64,000 nt of DNA from Flavobacterium chungbukense (GCF_020805785.1 NZ_JAJGZV010000001.1:62001-126000), one strand, 5' to 3'. Positions 53,888 to 63,063 are shown, numbered from the stretch's first letter. Notes: a model not told the origin generated them from the sequence alone. Translations and numbers: made by a program.

Positions 53888-56185
53888 ATGAAAAATAAAA
53901 AAATAATATTTATTGGGGTCTTTTCCCTTTTTACGATTGGAAATATGAATGCACAAAAAAAGCCGTATCTAGATAAAAATAAAACTGTTGAGCAACGCAT
54001 CGATTTGCTTTTACCGTTAATGACGTTGGAGGAAAAAGTTGGCCAGATGAACCAATACAACGGTTTTTGGGATGTTACGGGACCAGCGCCAAAAGGCGGA
54101 TCAGCCGAATTGAAATATGAACATTTAAGAAAAGGATTAGTCGGTTCGATGCTGACAGTTCGTGGCGTGAAAGAAGTTCGTGCCGTACAGAAAATTGCAG
54201 TTGAAGAAACTCGTTTGGGAATTCCGTTAATTATTGGTTTTGACGTAATACATGGTTATAAAACGTTAAGTCCAATTCCGTTGGCAGAAGCGGCGAGTTG
54301 GGATTTAGAAGCGATTAAAAAATCGGCGGCAATTGCGGCAGATGAAGCTTCGGCATCTGGAATTAACTGGACTTTCGGACCAAATGTTGACGTTGCAAAC
54401 GATGCGCGTTGGGGACGTGTGATGGAAGGTGCAGGAGAAGATCCGTATTTAGGAAGTAAAGTGGGTTATGCACGAGTAAAAGGTTTTCAAGGGGAAACAG
54501 TTGCAGATTTAGCAAAAGTAAATACGATTGCGGCTTGTGCGAAACACTTTGCGGCTTACGGTTATGTTGAAGCAGGTTTGGAATATAATATTGTAGATAT
54601 CAGTAATTCTAAATTATACAATTCGGTTTTACCTCCTTTTAAAGCGACTGTAGACGCAGGAGTTCGTACGTTTATGAATTCGTTTAATACCTTGAATGGT
54701 ATTCCTGCAACTGGAAATGCCTTTTTACAAAGAGATATATTAAAAGGAAAATGGAAGTTTGACGGATTTGTAATTTCTGATTATGCTTCGATCCGCGAAA
54801 TGATCGCTCACGGTTATGCAAAAGACGAAGCCGATGCAACTGCAAAAGCGGTAATTGCTGGTTCTGACATGGATATGGAATCGTATTTGTATGTGGCGAA
54901 ACTGGTTGATTTGGTAAAATCAGGAAAAGTTAAAGAAGCTTTGATTGATGATGCTGTCCGCAGAATTCTTCGTGTGAAATTTGAATTGGGATTATTTGAT
55001 GATCCGTATAGATATTGTGATGAAAAGCGCGAGAAAGAAGTTGTTGGAAGTAAAGCCAATAACGATGGAGTTTTGGATATGGCGAAGAAATCGATCGTTT
55101 TATTGAAGAACGAAAAGAATTTGCTTCCGCTAAAGAAATCTGGACAAAAAATCGCTTTAATTGGTGCTTTGGCAAATGATAAAAACAGTCCGCTAGGAAG
55201 TTGGAGAATTGCTGCTTCTGATGATACTGCAGTTTCTGTTTTAGAAGGAATGCAACAATACAAAGATAATAAGCTGACTTTTGAAAAAGGAGTTGATTTA
55301 TTGAAACAAAAAGCAACTTTTTTAACAGAAACAGTTTTCAACACCACAGATAAAAGCGGATTTGAAGCGGCAAAAACAGCAGCAAAAAATGCCGATGTTG
55401 TCGTAATGGTTTTGGGTGAATACGGTTTTCAAAGCGGGGAGGGAAGAAGCAGAACTGATTTGAATTTACCAGGCTTACAGCAGGAATTATTAGAGGAAAT
55501 TTATAAAGTAAATCCGAATGTAGTTTTGGTTTTAAATAACGGACGTCCGTTGAGTATTCCGTGGGCGGCAGAAAATGTTCCGGCAATTGTAGAAGCTTGG
55601 CATTTAGGAACGCAGACTGGGAATGCAGTTGCGCAGGTTTTATACGGAGATTATAATCCTAGTGGGAAATTGCCAATGTCGTTTCCTAGAAATGTGGGTC
55701 AAGTACCAATTTATTACAACAAATACAGCACAGGAAGACCAATTGACAGCGATAAAAATGTTTTCTGGTCACATTATATGGATGTGGAAAAAACGCCTCA
55801 ATTTCCGTTTGGTTTTGGTTTGAGTTATACAAAATTCGATTACAAAAATTTGAAAGTAAATAAACCTGCTTTCGCAAAAGGAGAAAAAGTTGAGGTGAGT
55901 GTTGAGGTTACTAATTCTGGAAATTATGATGGAAAAGAAGTAGTTCAATTGTATATTCATGATGAATTTGCGAGTATCATTCGTCCAATAAAAGAATTAA
56001 AAGGTTTTGAATTGGTAAATCTGAAAAAAGGAGAAACCAAAACGGTAAACTTTACTTTAACAGATAAGGAACTTGGTTTTTATGACAACGAAGGAAATTA
56101 TTTAGTAGAACCAGGAACTTTTAAAATCATGGTTGGAGGAAGCTCTGATAAAGGTTTGCAGAGTGGGTTTGAAATTAAAGAATAG
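53888..56185 (+). CDS. bglX: GH3 beta-glucosidase, BglX-like
   Basis: 765 residues from the ATG at 53,888, which begins a signal peptide (MKNKKIIFIGVFSLFTIGNMNAQ); a frame 16 codons longer starts in a repeat and is unlikely. The GH3 TIM barrel has RLGIPLIIGFDVIHGYKT near residue 110 and the nucleophile Asp in FDGFVISDYASI near 290. A C-terminal alpha/beta domain (about 395-610) and a fibronectin-like domain (about 665-760) complete the BglX layout. It splits terminal beta-glucose from oligosaccharides in the periplasm. In this locus it could act on glucomannan oligosaccharides. Confidence 0.94.
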   Translation: MKNKKIIFIGVFSLFTIGNMNAQKKPYLDKNKTVEQRIDLLLPLMTLEEKVGQMNQYNGFWDVTGPAPKGGSAELKYEHLRKGLVGSMLTVRGVKEVRAVQKIAVEETRLGIPLIIGFDVIHGYKTLSPIPLAEAASWDLEAIKKSAAIAADEASASGINWTFGPNVDVANDARWGRVMEGAGEDPYLGSKVGYARVKGFQGETVADLAKVNTIAACAKHFAAYGYVEAGLEYNIVDISNSKLYNSVLPPFKATVDAGVRTFMNSFNTLNGIPATGNAFLQRDILKGKWKFDGFVISDYASIREMIAHGYAKDEADATAKAVIAGSDMDMESYLYVAKLVDLVKSGKVKEALIDDAVRRILRVKFELGLFDDPYRYCDEKREKEVVGSKANNDGVLDMAKKSIVLLKNEKNLLPLKKSGQKIALIGALANDKNSPLGSWRIAASDDTAVSVLEGMQQYKDNKLTFEKGVDLLKQKATFLTETVFNTTDKSGFEAAKTAAKNADVVVMVLGEYGFQSGEGRSRTDLNLPGLQQELLEEIYKVNPNVVLVLNNGRPLSIPWAAENVPAIVEAWHLGTQTGNAVAQVLYGDYNPSGKLPMSFPRNVGQVPIYYNKYSTGRPIDSDKNVFWSHYMDVEKTPQFPFGFGLSYTKFDYKNLKVNKPAFAKGEKVEVSVEVTNSGNYDGKEVVQLYIHDEFASIIRPIKELKGFELVNLKKGETKTVNFTLTDKELGFYDNEGNYLVEPGTFKIMVGGSSDKGLQSGFEIKE

Positions 56186-56195
56186 GTTTTTTAGT

Positions 56196-56235
56196 AACAA
56201 AGTAACAAGGTAACAAAGTAACAAAGTAACAAAGG
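56196..56235. repeat. Short tandem repeat of AACAAAGT
   Basis: Five 8-base units (AACAAAGT, AACAAGGT, AACAAAGT, AACAAAGT, AACAAAGG) lie directly behind the GH3 stop. Confidence 0.85.
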
Positions 56236-56248
56236 GTCAAAGTTTTTA

Positions 56249-56464
56249 ATCTCGCAAAGACGCAGAGCCGCAAAGTTTAGTTTTTAAAAATAAGATTGAA
56301 TAGCGTCCAGCTTTAGCTAGATGAAAATATAAACACAATCGAAAGGGCTTTAGCCAAACCTACAAAGTTTGGCTAAAGCCCTTTCTTATTCAAAATCTTA
56401 TTCCCCTAGCTGAAGCTAGGGGCTATTCAAAAGAAACTTTGCGGCTCTGCGTCTTTGCGAGATT
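56249..56464. repeat. Nested palindromic intergenic repeat
   Basis: A perfect 31-base inverted repeat forms the outer arms (56,249-56,279 and 56,434-56,464; core CGCAAAGACGCAGAGCCGC). Inside are a GAATAGC/GCTATTC pair (56,298-56,304 and 56,422-56,428), a perfect 19-base hairpin with arm AAAGGGCTTTAGCCAAA (56,341-56,385) and CCCCTAGCT/AGCTAGGGG (56,403-56,422). It fills most of the 365-base gap between the GH3 and aldo/keto reductase genes. Confidence 0.92.
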
Positions 56465-56550
56465 AAAAAAAGAATAACTTTTAAATTCATATCTTTTGAT
56501 ATTTTTCTACCTTTAAAATCTATTAAAACTCCAACTTTTAAATTAAAAAA

Positions 56551-57507
56551 ATGAAATACAACAGATGTGGAAAAAGCGGTTTGCTGCTTCCAGAAATTTC
56601 TTTAGGATTATGGCATAATTTCGGTTCGGTTGATAATTTTGAAAATGCAGAAAGTATTGCCATTGAAGCTTTTGATAAAGGAATTACACACTTTGATTTA
56701 GCGAATAATTACGGCCCGGTTCCAGGATCGGCTGAGGAAAATTTCGGTAAAATATTATGGCATAATTTTCAAGGAAATCTGCGCGATGAAATCGTGATTT
56801 CTACCAAAGCAGGTTACACGATGTGGGACGGACCTTATGGCGATTGGGGTTCTAGAAAATATCTTTTATCAAGTTTAGATCAGAGTTTAAAACGAATGAA
56901 TGTTGATTACGTTGATATTTTTTATTCACACCGTCCAGATCCTGAAACACCGATTGAAGAAACGATGATGGCTTTGGATCACGCTGTTAGAAGCGGAAAA
57001 GCTTTGTATGTCGGAATCAGTAATTATTCGGCAGAACAGACTAGAGTTGCTGTTGATGTTTTAAAAGAATTGGGAACGCCGTGTTTGATTCATCAAGCAA
57101 AATACTCGATGTTGGAACGTTGGGTTGAAAATGGTTTGTTAGATGTTTTAGAAGAAAAAGGAGTAGGATGTATTGCTTTTTCACCTTTGGCACAAGGACT
57201 TTTAACCGATAAATATTTAAACGGAATTCCTGAAAATTCACGTGCCCATAATCCAAACGGACATTTGAAAGAAGATGAGGTGACGCAGGAGCGTATTCAG
57301 AAATTAATTCAGCTGAATGAAATTGCTCAAAACAGAAATCAGTCTTTGGCACAAATGGCTTTGGCTTGGCTGCAAAAAGATAAACGAATTACTTCTGTTT
57401 TAATTGGGGCGAGTTCTGTAAAACAATTGTGTAATAATATTGATTGTTTACAGAATACGGATTTTTCGCAGGATGAATTGAATGCGATTGAAAAGATTTT
57501 ATCTTAA
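56551..57507 (+). CDS. Aldo/keto reductase, YghZ-like
   Basis: 318 residues, an (alpha/beta)8 NADPH-dependent reductase. Motifs: GLWHNFGSVDNFENAESIAIEAFDKGITHFDLANNYGP (catalytic Asp and Tyr near residues 50-55), ISTKAGYTMWDGPYGDWGSRKYLLSSLDQSLKRM (catalytic Lys), VDIFYSHRPDPETP (catalytic His), and near the end IGASSVKQL. The opening LPEISLGLWHNFG is typical of the L-glyceraldehyde 3-phosphate reductase (YghZ/Gpr) branch. It sits in the carbohydrate locus and may reduce a sugar product; substrate unknown. Confidence 0.9.
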   Translation: MKYNRCGKSGLLLPEISLGLWHNFGSVDNFENAESIAIEAFDKGITHFDLANNYGPVPGSAEENFGKILWHNFQGNLRDEIVISTKAGYTMWDGPYGDWGSRKYLLSSLDQSLKRMNVDYVDIFYSHRPDPETPIEETMMALDHAVRSGKALYVGISNYSAEQTRVAVDVLKELGTPCLIHQAKYSMLERWVENGLLDVLEEKGVGCIAFSPLAQGLLTDKYLNGIPENSRAHNPNGHLKEDEVTQERIQKLIQLNEIAQNRNQSLAQMALAWLQKDKRITSVLIGASSVKQLCNNIDCLQNTDFSQDELNAIEKILS

Positions 57508-57548
57508 TTGTGAATTGTGAATTGTAAATTTTGAAAACGCATAATCGT

Positions 57549-57764
57549 AGAGACGCACGGCAGTGCGTCTACGTGTGGTTTACGTCCAAAATATTAAATG
57601 CGACAGTCCCGGAGCCTCGGGATAAAATCTGTCGCGTTTTGTGTTTTCTATAAAACCAACATTTAAACTGGACTGAAGTCCAGCTCTACAATATAATTTG
57701 TTCCTTCGGAACGCAAAAGAGCCTTTGGCTCGATCCATATTGTAGGGCTGGACTTCAGTCCAGG
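57549..57764. repeat. Cluster of palindromes and inverted repeats
   Basis: Three elements: AGACGCAC-GGCA-GTGCGTCT (57,551-57,570); GCGACAG...CTGTCGC (57,600-57,606 and 57,629-57,635) enclosing TCCCGGAGCCTCGGGA (57,607-57,622), a variant of the 16-base palindrome; and arms 57,667-57,694 and 57,737-57,764 carrying CTGGACTGAAGTCCAG and its mate, around TTCCTTCGGAA and GAGCCTTTGGCTC. They lie between the convergent aldo/keto reductase and GH97 genes and probably end transcription from both. Confidence 0.88.
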
Positions 57765-57787
57765 TTAGTTTAAATTATAATAGGAAT

Positions 57788-59767
57788 CTACTTTATAATC
57801 ATCGCCAATCCACCGCCGCCTGCCAAACGATATTTTAATTTCGTTGTCGAATCAACGGTAACAGTTTCTTTTTTATAATCGGTTGCGGCTTTGTCGGCAT
57901 TTAAGCCATCTGAGAAAATTTCTGCTTGGAATTTTTTGCCTTTTTCAAGGAAAGAAAAATCAATAGTAATATCTCTGGAATCCCAATTTGTGATTGTGCC
58001 TAAATACCAAGTATTTCCTTTTCTTCTAGCAATTGAAACATATTTTCCAACTTCTCCATTTAGCGCAACAGTTTCATCAAAAGTGGTTGGGATTTTAGCA
58101 ATAAAATCAGTGCTTTCTTGTTCTTTCATAAATGCTGTCGGACTGTCTGCCATCATTTGTAAAGGCGCTTCAAAAATCGTGTAGAGTGCCAATTGATGAC
58201 ATCTTGTTCCCTGGCTCATTGGAGTAGAATGACTTGGTTTAAATTCACTTTTCGTTGCATTTCGCATCGCACCTGGCGTATAATCCATTGGACCAGCCAT
58301 CATTCTGATAAAGGGAATTGTGGTATCGTAAAGCGGGACATCATCGTTTGGTGTCCATTTATTGTTTTCAAGACCTTTTACGCCTTCAAAATTTAAAATA
58401 TTGGGATATGTTCTCTGAATTCCAGTTGGTTTGTACATACCGTGAAAATCAATGATCAATTTATGATTGGCTGCTTTTTGCGCGATATCATAAACAGAAT
58501 TGACCATTTTAGCATCGTCACGATCTATAAAATCAACTTTGAAACCTTTTACGCCCAGCTTTGCATAATTGTCAAAAACGGCTTCTGTTTTGTCATTTAT
58601 TGCCATCCAGGAAGCCCACAAGATAATACTGACGTTTCGTTCTTTCGCGTAAGCGATTAAAGCTTCTAAATCGACATTCGGATTGTGTTTCATAATGTCG
58701 GTTTCAACGCTCCAACCTTCATCCAAAACCACATATTCAACTTTGTTTTTAGAAGCAAAATCAATATAATATTTATAAGTTTGTGTGTTGATTCCCGCTT
58801 TAAAATCTACATTGTAAATATTCCAGTCGTTCCACCAATCCCAAGCTACTTTTCCGGGTTTTATCCACGAAATGTCTTTTATTTTGGAAGGTTCGGCTAA
58901 TTTCTGAATCATATCGTTATTGGCTAAAGCCGCATCATTCTCAGCAATTACAATAGCTCTCCACGGAAAAGTTCTTTTTCCTTTTGTTTTTACTAAATAA
59001 TCGGCTCTTTCGGTAATTAATTTGTTGAGGTAATTAAATCCACCATTGGTTTCTTGAATTGGATATTTAGAAAAACGAGATTCAAAACCTGTTTTGGTTT
59101 TATTGTTCGTCACAAATAATCCTGGATAATCTTCTAAATCAGCTTCCAGAAAAACAGCTTTTTTATGATTTTTATAATCAATTAAAAACGGTAAAAAAGC
59201 TAAAGTATCTTTAGAAAATTCGCTTATTTTTTTGTTTTCATAATGCGATTCAAATGAAGAAATAAATTGATCTTTCGGATTTCTTAAATCTCGAACATAA
59301 GGCATCAAAGTGTTGTAATCTTGATCAAAGTTTAAAACTACTTCTTCTGATTTTACTGTAATATCTTTTTTCTTTTTGGTAATAAATCGATACGCAGCGC
59401 CATCATCAAAAACTCGATATTCGATGCTGAAATCATTTTTAAATTTTAAAACCAATTGATTGTAATTGTTTTGAACTGATTTCTTTTTGTATAAAGGTGT
59501 TTCAAAAGAACTATTTATTGCTTCTTTTTTTGAGTTTACAACAACTGGATTTTTTCCTAAAACACTATTTCCGTCTAAAGTTAAAGACATTTCTGATGGC
59601 GCTAAAATCAAATCTTTTTCATGCGAAATTGACCATGAAATTTTATCATTTACTGCAATTTTAACTTCGATTTTTCCGTCGGGAGATTTCAGAATAAAGT
59701 CTTGTTTCTTTTGTGAAAAAGAGATGTTCAGAAATAAAAAACAAAATAGAATAAATGTATTTTTCAT
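57788..59767 (-). CDS. Glycoside hydrolase family 97
   Basis: 659 residues with a signal peptide (MKNTFILFCFLFLNISFSQ). The N-terminal beta-super-sandwich (about 25-280) is followed by the TIM-barrel catalytic domain (280-560) and a C-terminal beta domain. Barrel motifs: WDWWNDWNIYNVDFKAGINTQTYKYYIDFASK, VVLDEGWSVETD, IILWASWMAIN and LGVKGFKVDFIDRDDAKMV. An Asp in the KVDFIDRDD strand in place of the inverting pair suggests the retaining alpha-galactosidase subgroup, not the SusB-type alpha-glucosidases. It could remove galactose side chains from galactomannan. Last gene of the minus-strand mannan unit. Confidence 0.9.
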   Translation of the reverse strand: MKNTFILFCFLFLNISFSQKKQDFILKSPDGKIEVKIAVNDKISWSISHEKDLILAPSEMSLTLDGNSVLGKNPVVVNSKKEAINSSFETPLYKKKSVQNNYNQLVLKFKNDFSIEYRVFDDGAAYRFITKKKKDITVKSEEVVLNFDQDYNTLMPYVRDLRNPKDQFISSFESHYENKKISEFSKDTLAFLPFLIDYKNHKKAVFLEADLEDYPGLFVTNNKTKTGFESRFSKYPIQETNGGFNYLNKLITERADYLVKTKGKRTFPWRAIVIAENDAALANNDMIQKLAEPSKIKDISWIKPGKVAWDWWNDWNIYNVDFKAGINTQTYKYYIDFASKNKVEYVVLDEGWSVETDIMKHNPNVDLEALIAYAKERNVSIILWASWMAINDKTEAVFDNYAKLGVKGFKVDFIDRDDAKMVNSVYDIAQKAANHKLIIDFHGMYKPTGIQRTYPNILNFEGVKGLENNKWTPNDDVPLYDTTIPFIRMMAGPMDYTPGAMRNATKSEFKPSHSTPMSQGTRCHQLALYTIFEAPLQMMADSPTAFMKEQESTDFIAKIPTTFDETVALNGEVGKYVSIARRKGNTWYLGTITNWDSRDITIDFSFLEKGKKFQAEIFSDGLNADKAATDYKKETVTVDSTTKLKYRLAGGGGLAMIIK

Positions 59768-59782
59768 ATGGATGTTTTTAAA

Positions 59783-59861
59783 CCATATAAGTGATATAAG
59801 TTCATTTAATAAGTTTGGCTTTTAAACTTTGTACTACAATGAACTTATATCACTTATATGG
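59783..59861. repeat. 24-base perfect inverted repeat between GH97 and GH5 genes
   Basis: CCATATAAGTGATATAAGTT with CATT (59,783-59,806) is matched exactly in reverse complement at 59,838-59,861, with a 31-base loop. It lies in the 109-base gap of the minus-strand operon. A similar AAGTGATATAAGTTC word is, from memory, common between Flavobacterium genes. Confidence 0.9.
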
Positions 59862-59876
59862 TGAAAGAAAATTAGT

Positions 59877-61166
59877 TTATTTTTTATTCAATTCTGAATT
59901 GTATTTTTTTACAATTTCTAGAGTTGATTTATCTCCATTAAAAACCGAATTTAAACCTTGAGGTTCTTGCGGAGGATCTGTTGTAAGTGGTTCTCCAGGA
60001 TTCCATTTTCCGTCTGGACGAATTGCTTTTCCTTCTCCACCATATCCCCAGAAATTGGCTGCTTGCAATGGCCCTCCATTTTTATGACTTTCTGCAACTC
60101 TTCCAAAAATATAATTATAAAACTGATCGCGATAAACAGAAGGCGCTCCCGCATTTAAGTTTTCATTTTCTCTCGGAAGACCAAATTCCTCAATAATAAT
60201 AGGTCTTTTTAAATTGTTGGCAACCTTAATATGATCGTCAATATATTTTCCGGCATTTTCAATTGTTTTTGGCATTGTTGCTTCTGCGTTATCTGCTTTA
60301 AACCAATTCCAGTTTTTTGGCCAGATGTGCATCGTCAAATAATCGATATTTGGATTTTTGTGCGTTCTTTCGAAAATTTCCATGCTGTCGTTTGAACTGT
60401 TTTTTCCTTCAGAACCAGTCGAAACCAAATGATTTTTATCTAAGCTATCAATTAAATCTACAATATTGTTGAGCCATTTGGTGAATTTAACTTCATTTTC
60501 TACTGTAAAAAGGCGAGGTTCATTTCCAACCTGCCACGACATAATCGTATTGTCTTCATTGTATTTCTTTTTAGAATAAGCGTTTGTTCTTTCAATAATG
60601 AATTTCACGTGTTTATTCAAAGCTTCCATACAAGGTTCACAACTATGAAACTGTTCTGTATACGACATAAATTGCGGCCAAGTATTTGGTGGAATCGCAG
60701 GAACCGGAACTGGACCTTTGCCATTCCATTCTAGATATTGCGACATTCCGCCCGACCATTCCCAGTTATTGGTTAAATACAAAACGGCGTACATATTACG
60801 TTTGCTCATTTCGTTGATTAAAAAATCTAGTCCGTCCAATAAATCTTCGTCGTATTTTCCTTGTTGATATTGCAATGCCGGACGAACGGTAAAATCGTAT
60901 TTTCCGCCATCGCCTCCAACCAAAACACGAAGATTATCAATTCCGTTTTTCTTTAATAAATCCAGTTCGCGCAAAAGTCTTTTTCTGTCTCCGACTTTTT
61001 TAGAAGCCAATAAACTTCCGTACCAATAATTGGTTCCAATATAAGAATACGGTTTGTCGCCTTTGTAAAATTGGTTTCCTTTTACCGTAATTTTTTCTTG
61101 TGCCTGACAAGCAATTGTAGAAAAAATCAAGGCTAGAGAAAGCGTTTTTAAAAATCTATTTTTCAT
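59877..61166 (-). CDS. Mannan endo-1,4-beta-mannosidase, GH5_7-like
   Basis: 429 residues with a signal peptide. The barrel shows TYIG-like KPYSYIGTNYWYGSLLA, GIDNLRVLVGGDG, the acid/base Glu in IMSWQVGNEPRLF near residue 213, TMHIWPKNWNWF near 275 and the nucleophile Glu in RPIIIEEFGLPREN near 317. This is the GH5 subfamily 7 (bacterial and fungal beta-mannanase) arrangement. It cuts the beta-1,4-mannan backbone, probably outside the cytoplasm. It has no carbohydrate-binding module. It is in the minus-strand unit with GH26 and GH97. Confidence 0.9.
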   Translation of the reverse strand: MKNRFLKTLSLALIFSTIACQAQEKITVKGNQFYKGDKPYSYIGTNYWYGSLLASKKVGDRKRLLRELDLLKKNGIDNLRVLVGGDGGKYDFTVRPALQYQQGKYDEDLLDGLDFLINEMSKRNMYAVLYLTNNWEWSGGMSQYLEWNGKGPVPVPAIPPNTWPQFMSYTEQFHSCEPCMEALNKHVKFIIERTNAYSKKKYNEDNTIMSWQVGNEPRLFTVENEVKFTKWLNNIVDLIDSLDKNHLVSTGSEGKNSSNDSMEIFERTHKNPNIDYLTMHIWPKNWNWFKADNAEATMPKTIENAGKYIDDHIKVANNLKRPIIIEEFGLPRENENLNAGAPSVYRDQFYNYIFGRVAESHKNGGPLQAANFWGYGGEGKAIRPDGKWNPGEPLTTDPPQEPQGLNSVFNGDKSTLEIVKKYNSELNKK

Positions 61167-61183
61167 AATTTATTTTTTTTTTA

Positions 61184-61270
61184 GTCATTGCGAGAAACGA
61201 AGCAATCTCGTCTAGTATTTTAATAGCAAGTTGCTAATTTTATTGAGGTTGCTTCTTTCCTCGAAATTGT
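61184..61270. repeat. Degenerate GTCATT hairpin element between GH5 and GH26 genes
   Basis: GTCATTGCGAGAAACGAAGC starts it, and GAGGTTGCTTCTTTCCTCGA ends it as an imperfect inverted match. At 87 bases it is the third variant of the GTCATT element in the window, with C-G changes in both arms that keep pairing. Confidence 0.7.
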
Positions 61271-61279
61271 AGAAGTTAC

Positions 61280-62509
61280 TTATTTCGGTAACTCATACAT
61301 TTTCGGCAACGAATTCACCAAAGCTGATTTCGATTTTAAACTATAGGCTTTAAAATCAGAAGCATTCGAAACAGTTCCGTTCGGTACATAATATCCATCA
61401 GCATTATTATTCCAAAACATGACATAACTTATTTGAATATCATTTTTAGTTAAAGCGTTATATAATAAAGTCGAAAACCAATCTGTAATGGCAGGTGTTG
61501 CACTAGTAACACGATATCCAGTTTCGGTTAAGGCGGCAATTTTTACTTTCGCTTTAGCGTAATCTGAAAGGATTTTGAGTTTAGCATTTGCTTTATCAGA
61601 ACCAGTTTGTCCTTGATTGTTGAAATCTCCGTAATTATCCATTCCGATAATGTCAACATATTTATCGCCTGGATAACGACTCAAATAATTGGCTTCGGTT
61701 GTATAGGAGTTATCAGGAGAAAAAGCATATAAAATATTATGAACGCCTTTTGTGTTTTTTAGATAATCAACAGTAAACTGATACCCTTTTTTATATTCTT
61801 CAGGTGTACAAAAATCTGCACCCCACCAAAACCAGCTTCCATCAAATTCGTGAAAAGGTCTAAAGATTATTGGAATCAATTCACCATTTGAGCCTTTTAA
61901 ATTGGAAATGACACTGGCTACTTTATCCAATTTCTTTTTGTACCATTCATTGTTTGCTCCGCCCGGTAAAATACTTCTAAAAGCAGTTGATTTTTGTTCA
62001 GCAGTCATATCAGCGGCATAAAAAGAATCTTCTTTATTAGGTTCTCTCAAATGCCAGCTGAAGGTGTTGATTATACCTTTCGCGTAAGCGGCTTTAATAT
62101 CTGCAATTACTTTTTGTTCTTGTTGATAAAACCAATTGCCAGATTGATTATTGTTGTTTTTATCGGTAATAAATATAAAATCTGAACCCAAAACTGCTGG
62201 ATCAAAACCAGTATTTTTTTTGATGTCTGAATCTCCACCTGCATCCTGATAATAGCTATTGAAAGCATCTTGTTGTCCAATTGCAGTTTTGGTTTTTGCG
62301 AGTCTTTTTAAGTTGTAAAAAAGTGCAACAGTTTCTTTTGTAGCACTGGCATCAACCATATAAGATGCAACATTTGAAGTCGTTAAAGGATCTTCTTGCG
62401 TTGGCGGATCTACTATAATTTCGTCCGTAGCATCTTTGTCTGATGAACAGCTAGTAGCAATTAGCACCGCTAAACTCAGATACATTATTTTTAAAAAATG
62501 TTTTTTCAT
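61280..62509 (-). CDS. Beta-mannanase lipoprotein, GH26
   Basis: 409 residues. The signal peptide ends in a lipobox (MKKHFLKIMYLSLAVLIATSC), so the protein is lipid-anchored. GH26 motifs: TKTAIGQQDAF near residue 73, INTFSWHLREP near 152, the acid/base Glu in FRPFHEFDGSWFWWGADFC near 221, DIIGMDNYGDF near 284 and the nucleophile Glu in ALTETGYR near 325. It releases mannobiose or longer oligomers from mannan in the periplasm or at the surface. It is followed by the CBM gene on its upstream side with five bases between. Confidence 0.92.
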   Translation of the reverse strand: MKKHFLKIMYLSLAVLIATSCSSDKDATDEIIVDPPTQEDPLTTSNVASYMVDASATKETVALFYNLKRLAKTKTAIGQQDAFNSYYQDAGGDSDIKKNTGFDPAVLGSDFIFITDKNNNNQSGNWFYQQEQKVIADIKAAYAKGIINTFSWHLREPNKEDSFYAADMTAEQKSTAFRSILPGGANNEWYKKKLDKVASVISNLKGSNGELIPIIFRPFHEFDGSWFWWGADFCTPEEYKKGYQFTVDYLKNTKGVHNILYAFSPDNSYTTEANYLSRYPGDKYVDIIGMDNYGDFNNQGQTGSDKANAKLKILSDYAKAKVKIAALTETGYRVTSATPAITDWFSTLLYNALTKNDIQISYVMFWNNNADGYYVPNGTVSNASDFKAYSLKSKSALVNSLPKMYELPK

Positions 62510-62514
62510 TTTAG

Positions 62515-63063
62515 CTATTTTGTTTCAGGACTTAGTTTTGCATATTCTTCTTCACCAATTGCTATCATATTTATATCATCAAAAAAAACAGTTCCGTTTG
62601 TCTGGGCCAAGGCCAGCATAATTCTGATCTTTTTTGCATTTTCAGGTATTTTTACAGCCTTTTTATAGTTCGTCCAATCGGTTGTGTTTTTTGCTCTTGC
62701 AATGGTTTCTGAACTAATTTGTTTATCGGCTGCGTTGGTAAATTCTATAATAATTGCGGCAGCTTTGTATTCTTCTTTTTGACTTTCTACTTGGTCGGTT
62801 TTCATCCAAGCACTGCATTCAACAGCGTAACTATTTTTTGGAATTAAAATAACTTGATCTAAAGCTCTCCATTCTGCTCCTGTATATTGATTGATTAAGG
62901 CGCTGTTTCTTCCTGTCTTTTTGTCGTAAGATGAAAGTGCAGCATTTTCTTGACCAGTCCAATTAATCAAATCTCTTTCAAAGCCAGCGTTTTTGATAAG
63001 ATTCATTTGAGCGTTTGTTATTGTAGAAAGAAATAAAAAACTAAAAAGTAAAAGCTGTTTCAT
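62515..63063 (-). CDS. Secreted carbohydrate-binding module protein (CBM4/9-like)
   Basis: 182 residues from the ATG at 63,063 (MKQLLLFSFLFLSTITNAQ); a longer frame from 63,156 puts 31 residues ahead of the signal peptide and runs into the epimerase gene. After the signal peptide comes LIKNAGFERDLINWTGQENAALSSYDK, VECSAWMKTDQV and IRIMLALAQTNGTVFFDDINMI, a jelly-roll pattern of CBM_4_9. It has no catalytic domain, so it probably binds mannan or its oligomers, alone or for the mannanase. It sits between the epimerase and GH26 genes. Confidence 0.8.
   Translation of the reverse strand: MKQLLLFSFLFLSTITNAQMNLIKNAGFERDLINWTGQENAALSSYDKKTGRNSALINQYTGAEWRALDQVILIPKNSYAVECSAWMKTDQVESQKEEYKAAAIIIEFTNAADKQISSETIARAKNTTDWTNYKKAVKIPENAKKIRIMLALAQTNGTVFFDDINMIAIGEEEYAKLSPETK

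Noticed and set aside
54814..55347. 177-codon open frame antisense to the GH3 gene
   Set aside because: It is the mirror of a strongly coding frame, with Ser/Lys/Phe-rich composition and no motif, and has no start context of its own.
57041..57352. 103-codon open frame antisense to the aldo/keto reductase gene
   Set aside because: It lies wholly inside a well-supported gene and shows no recognisable domain.
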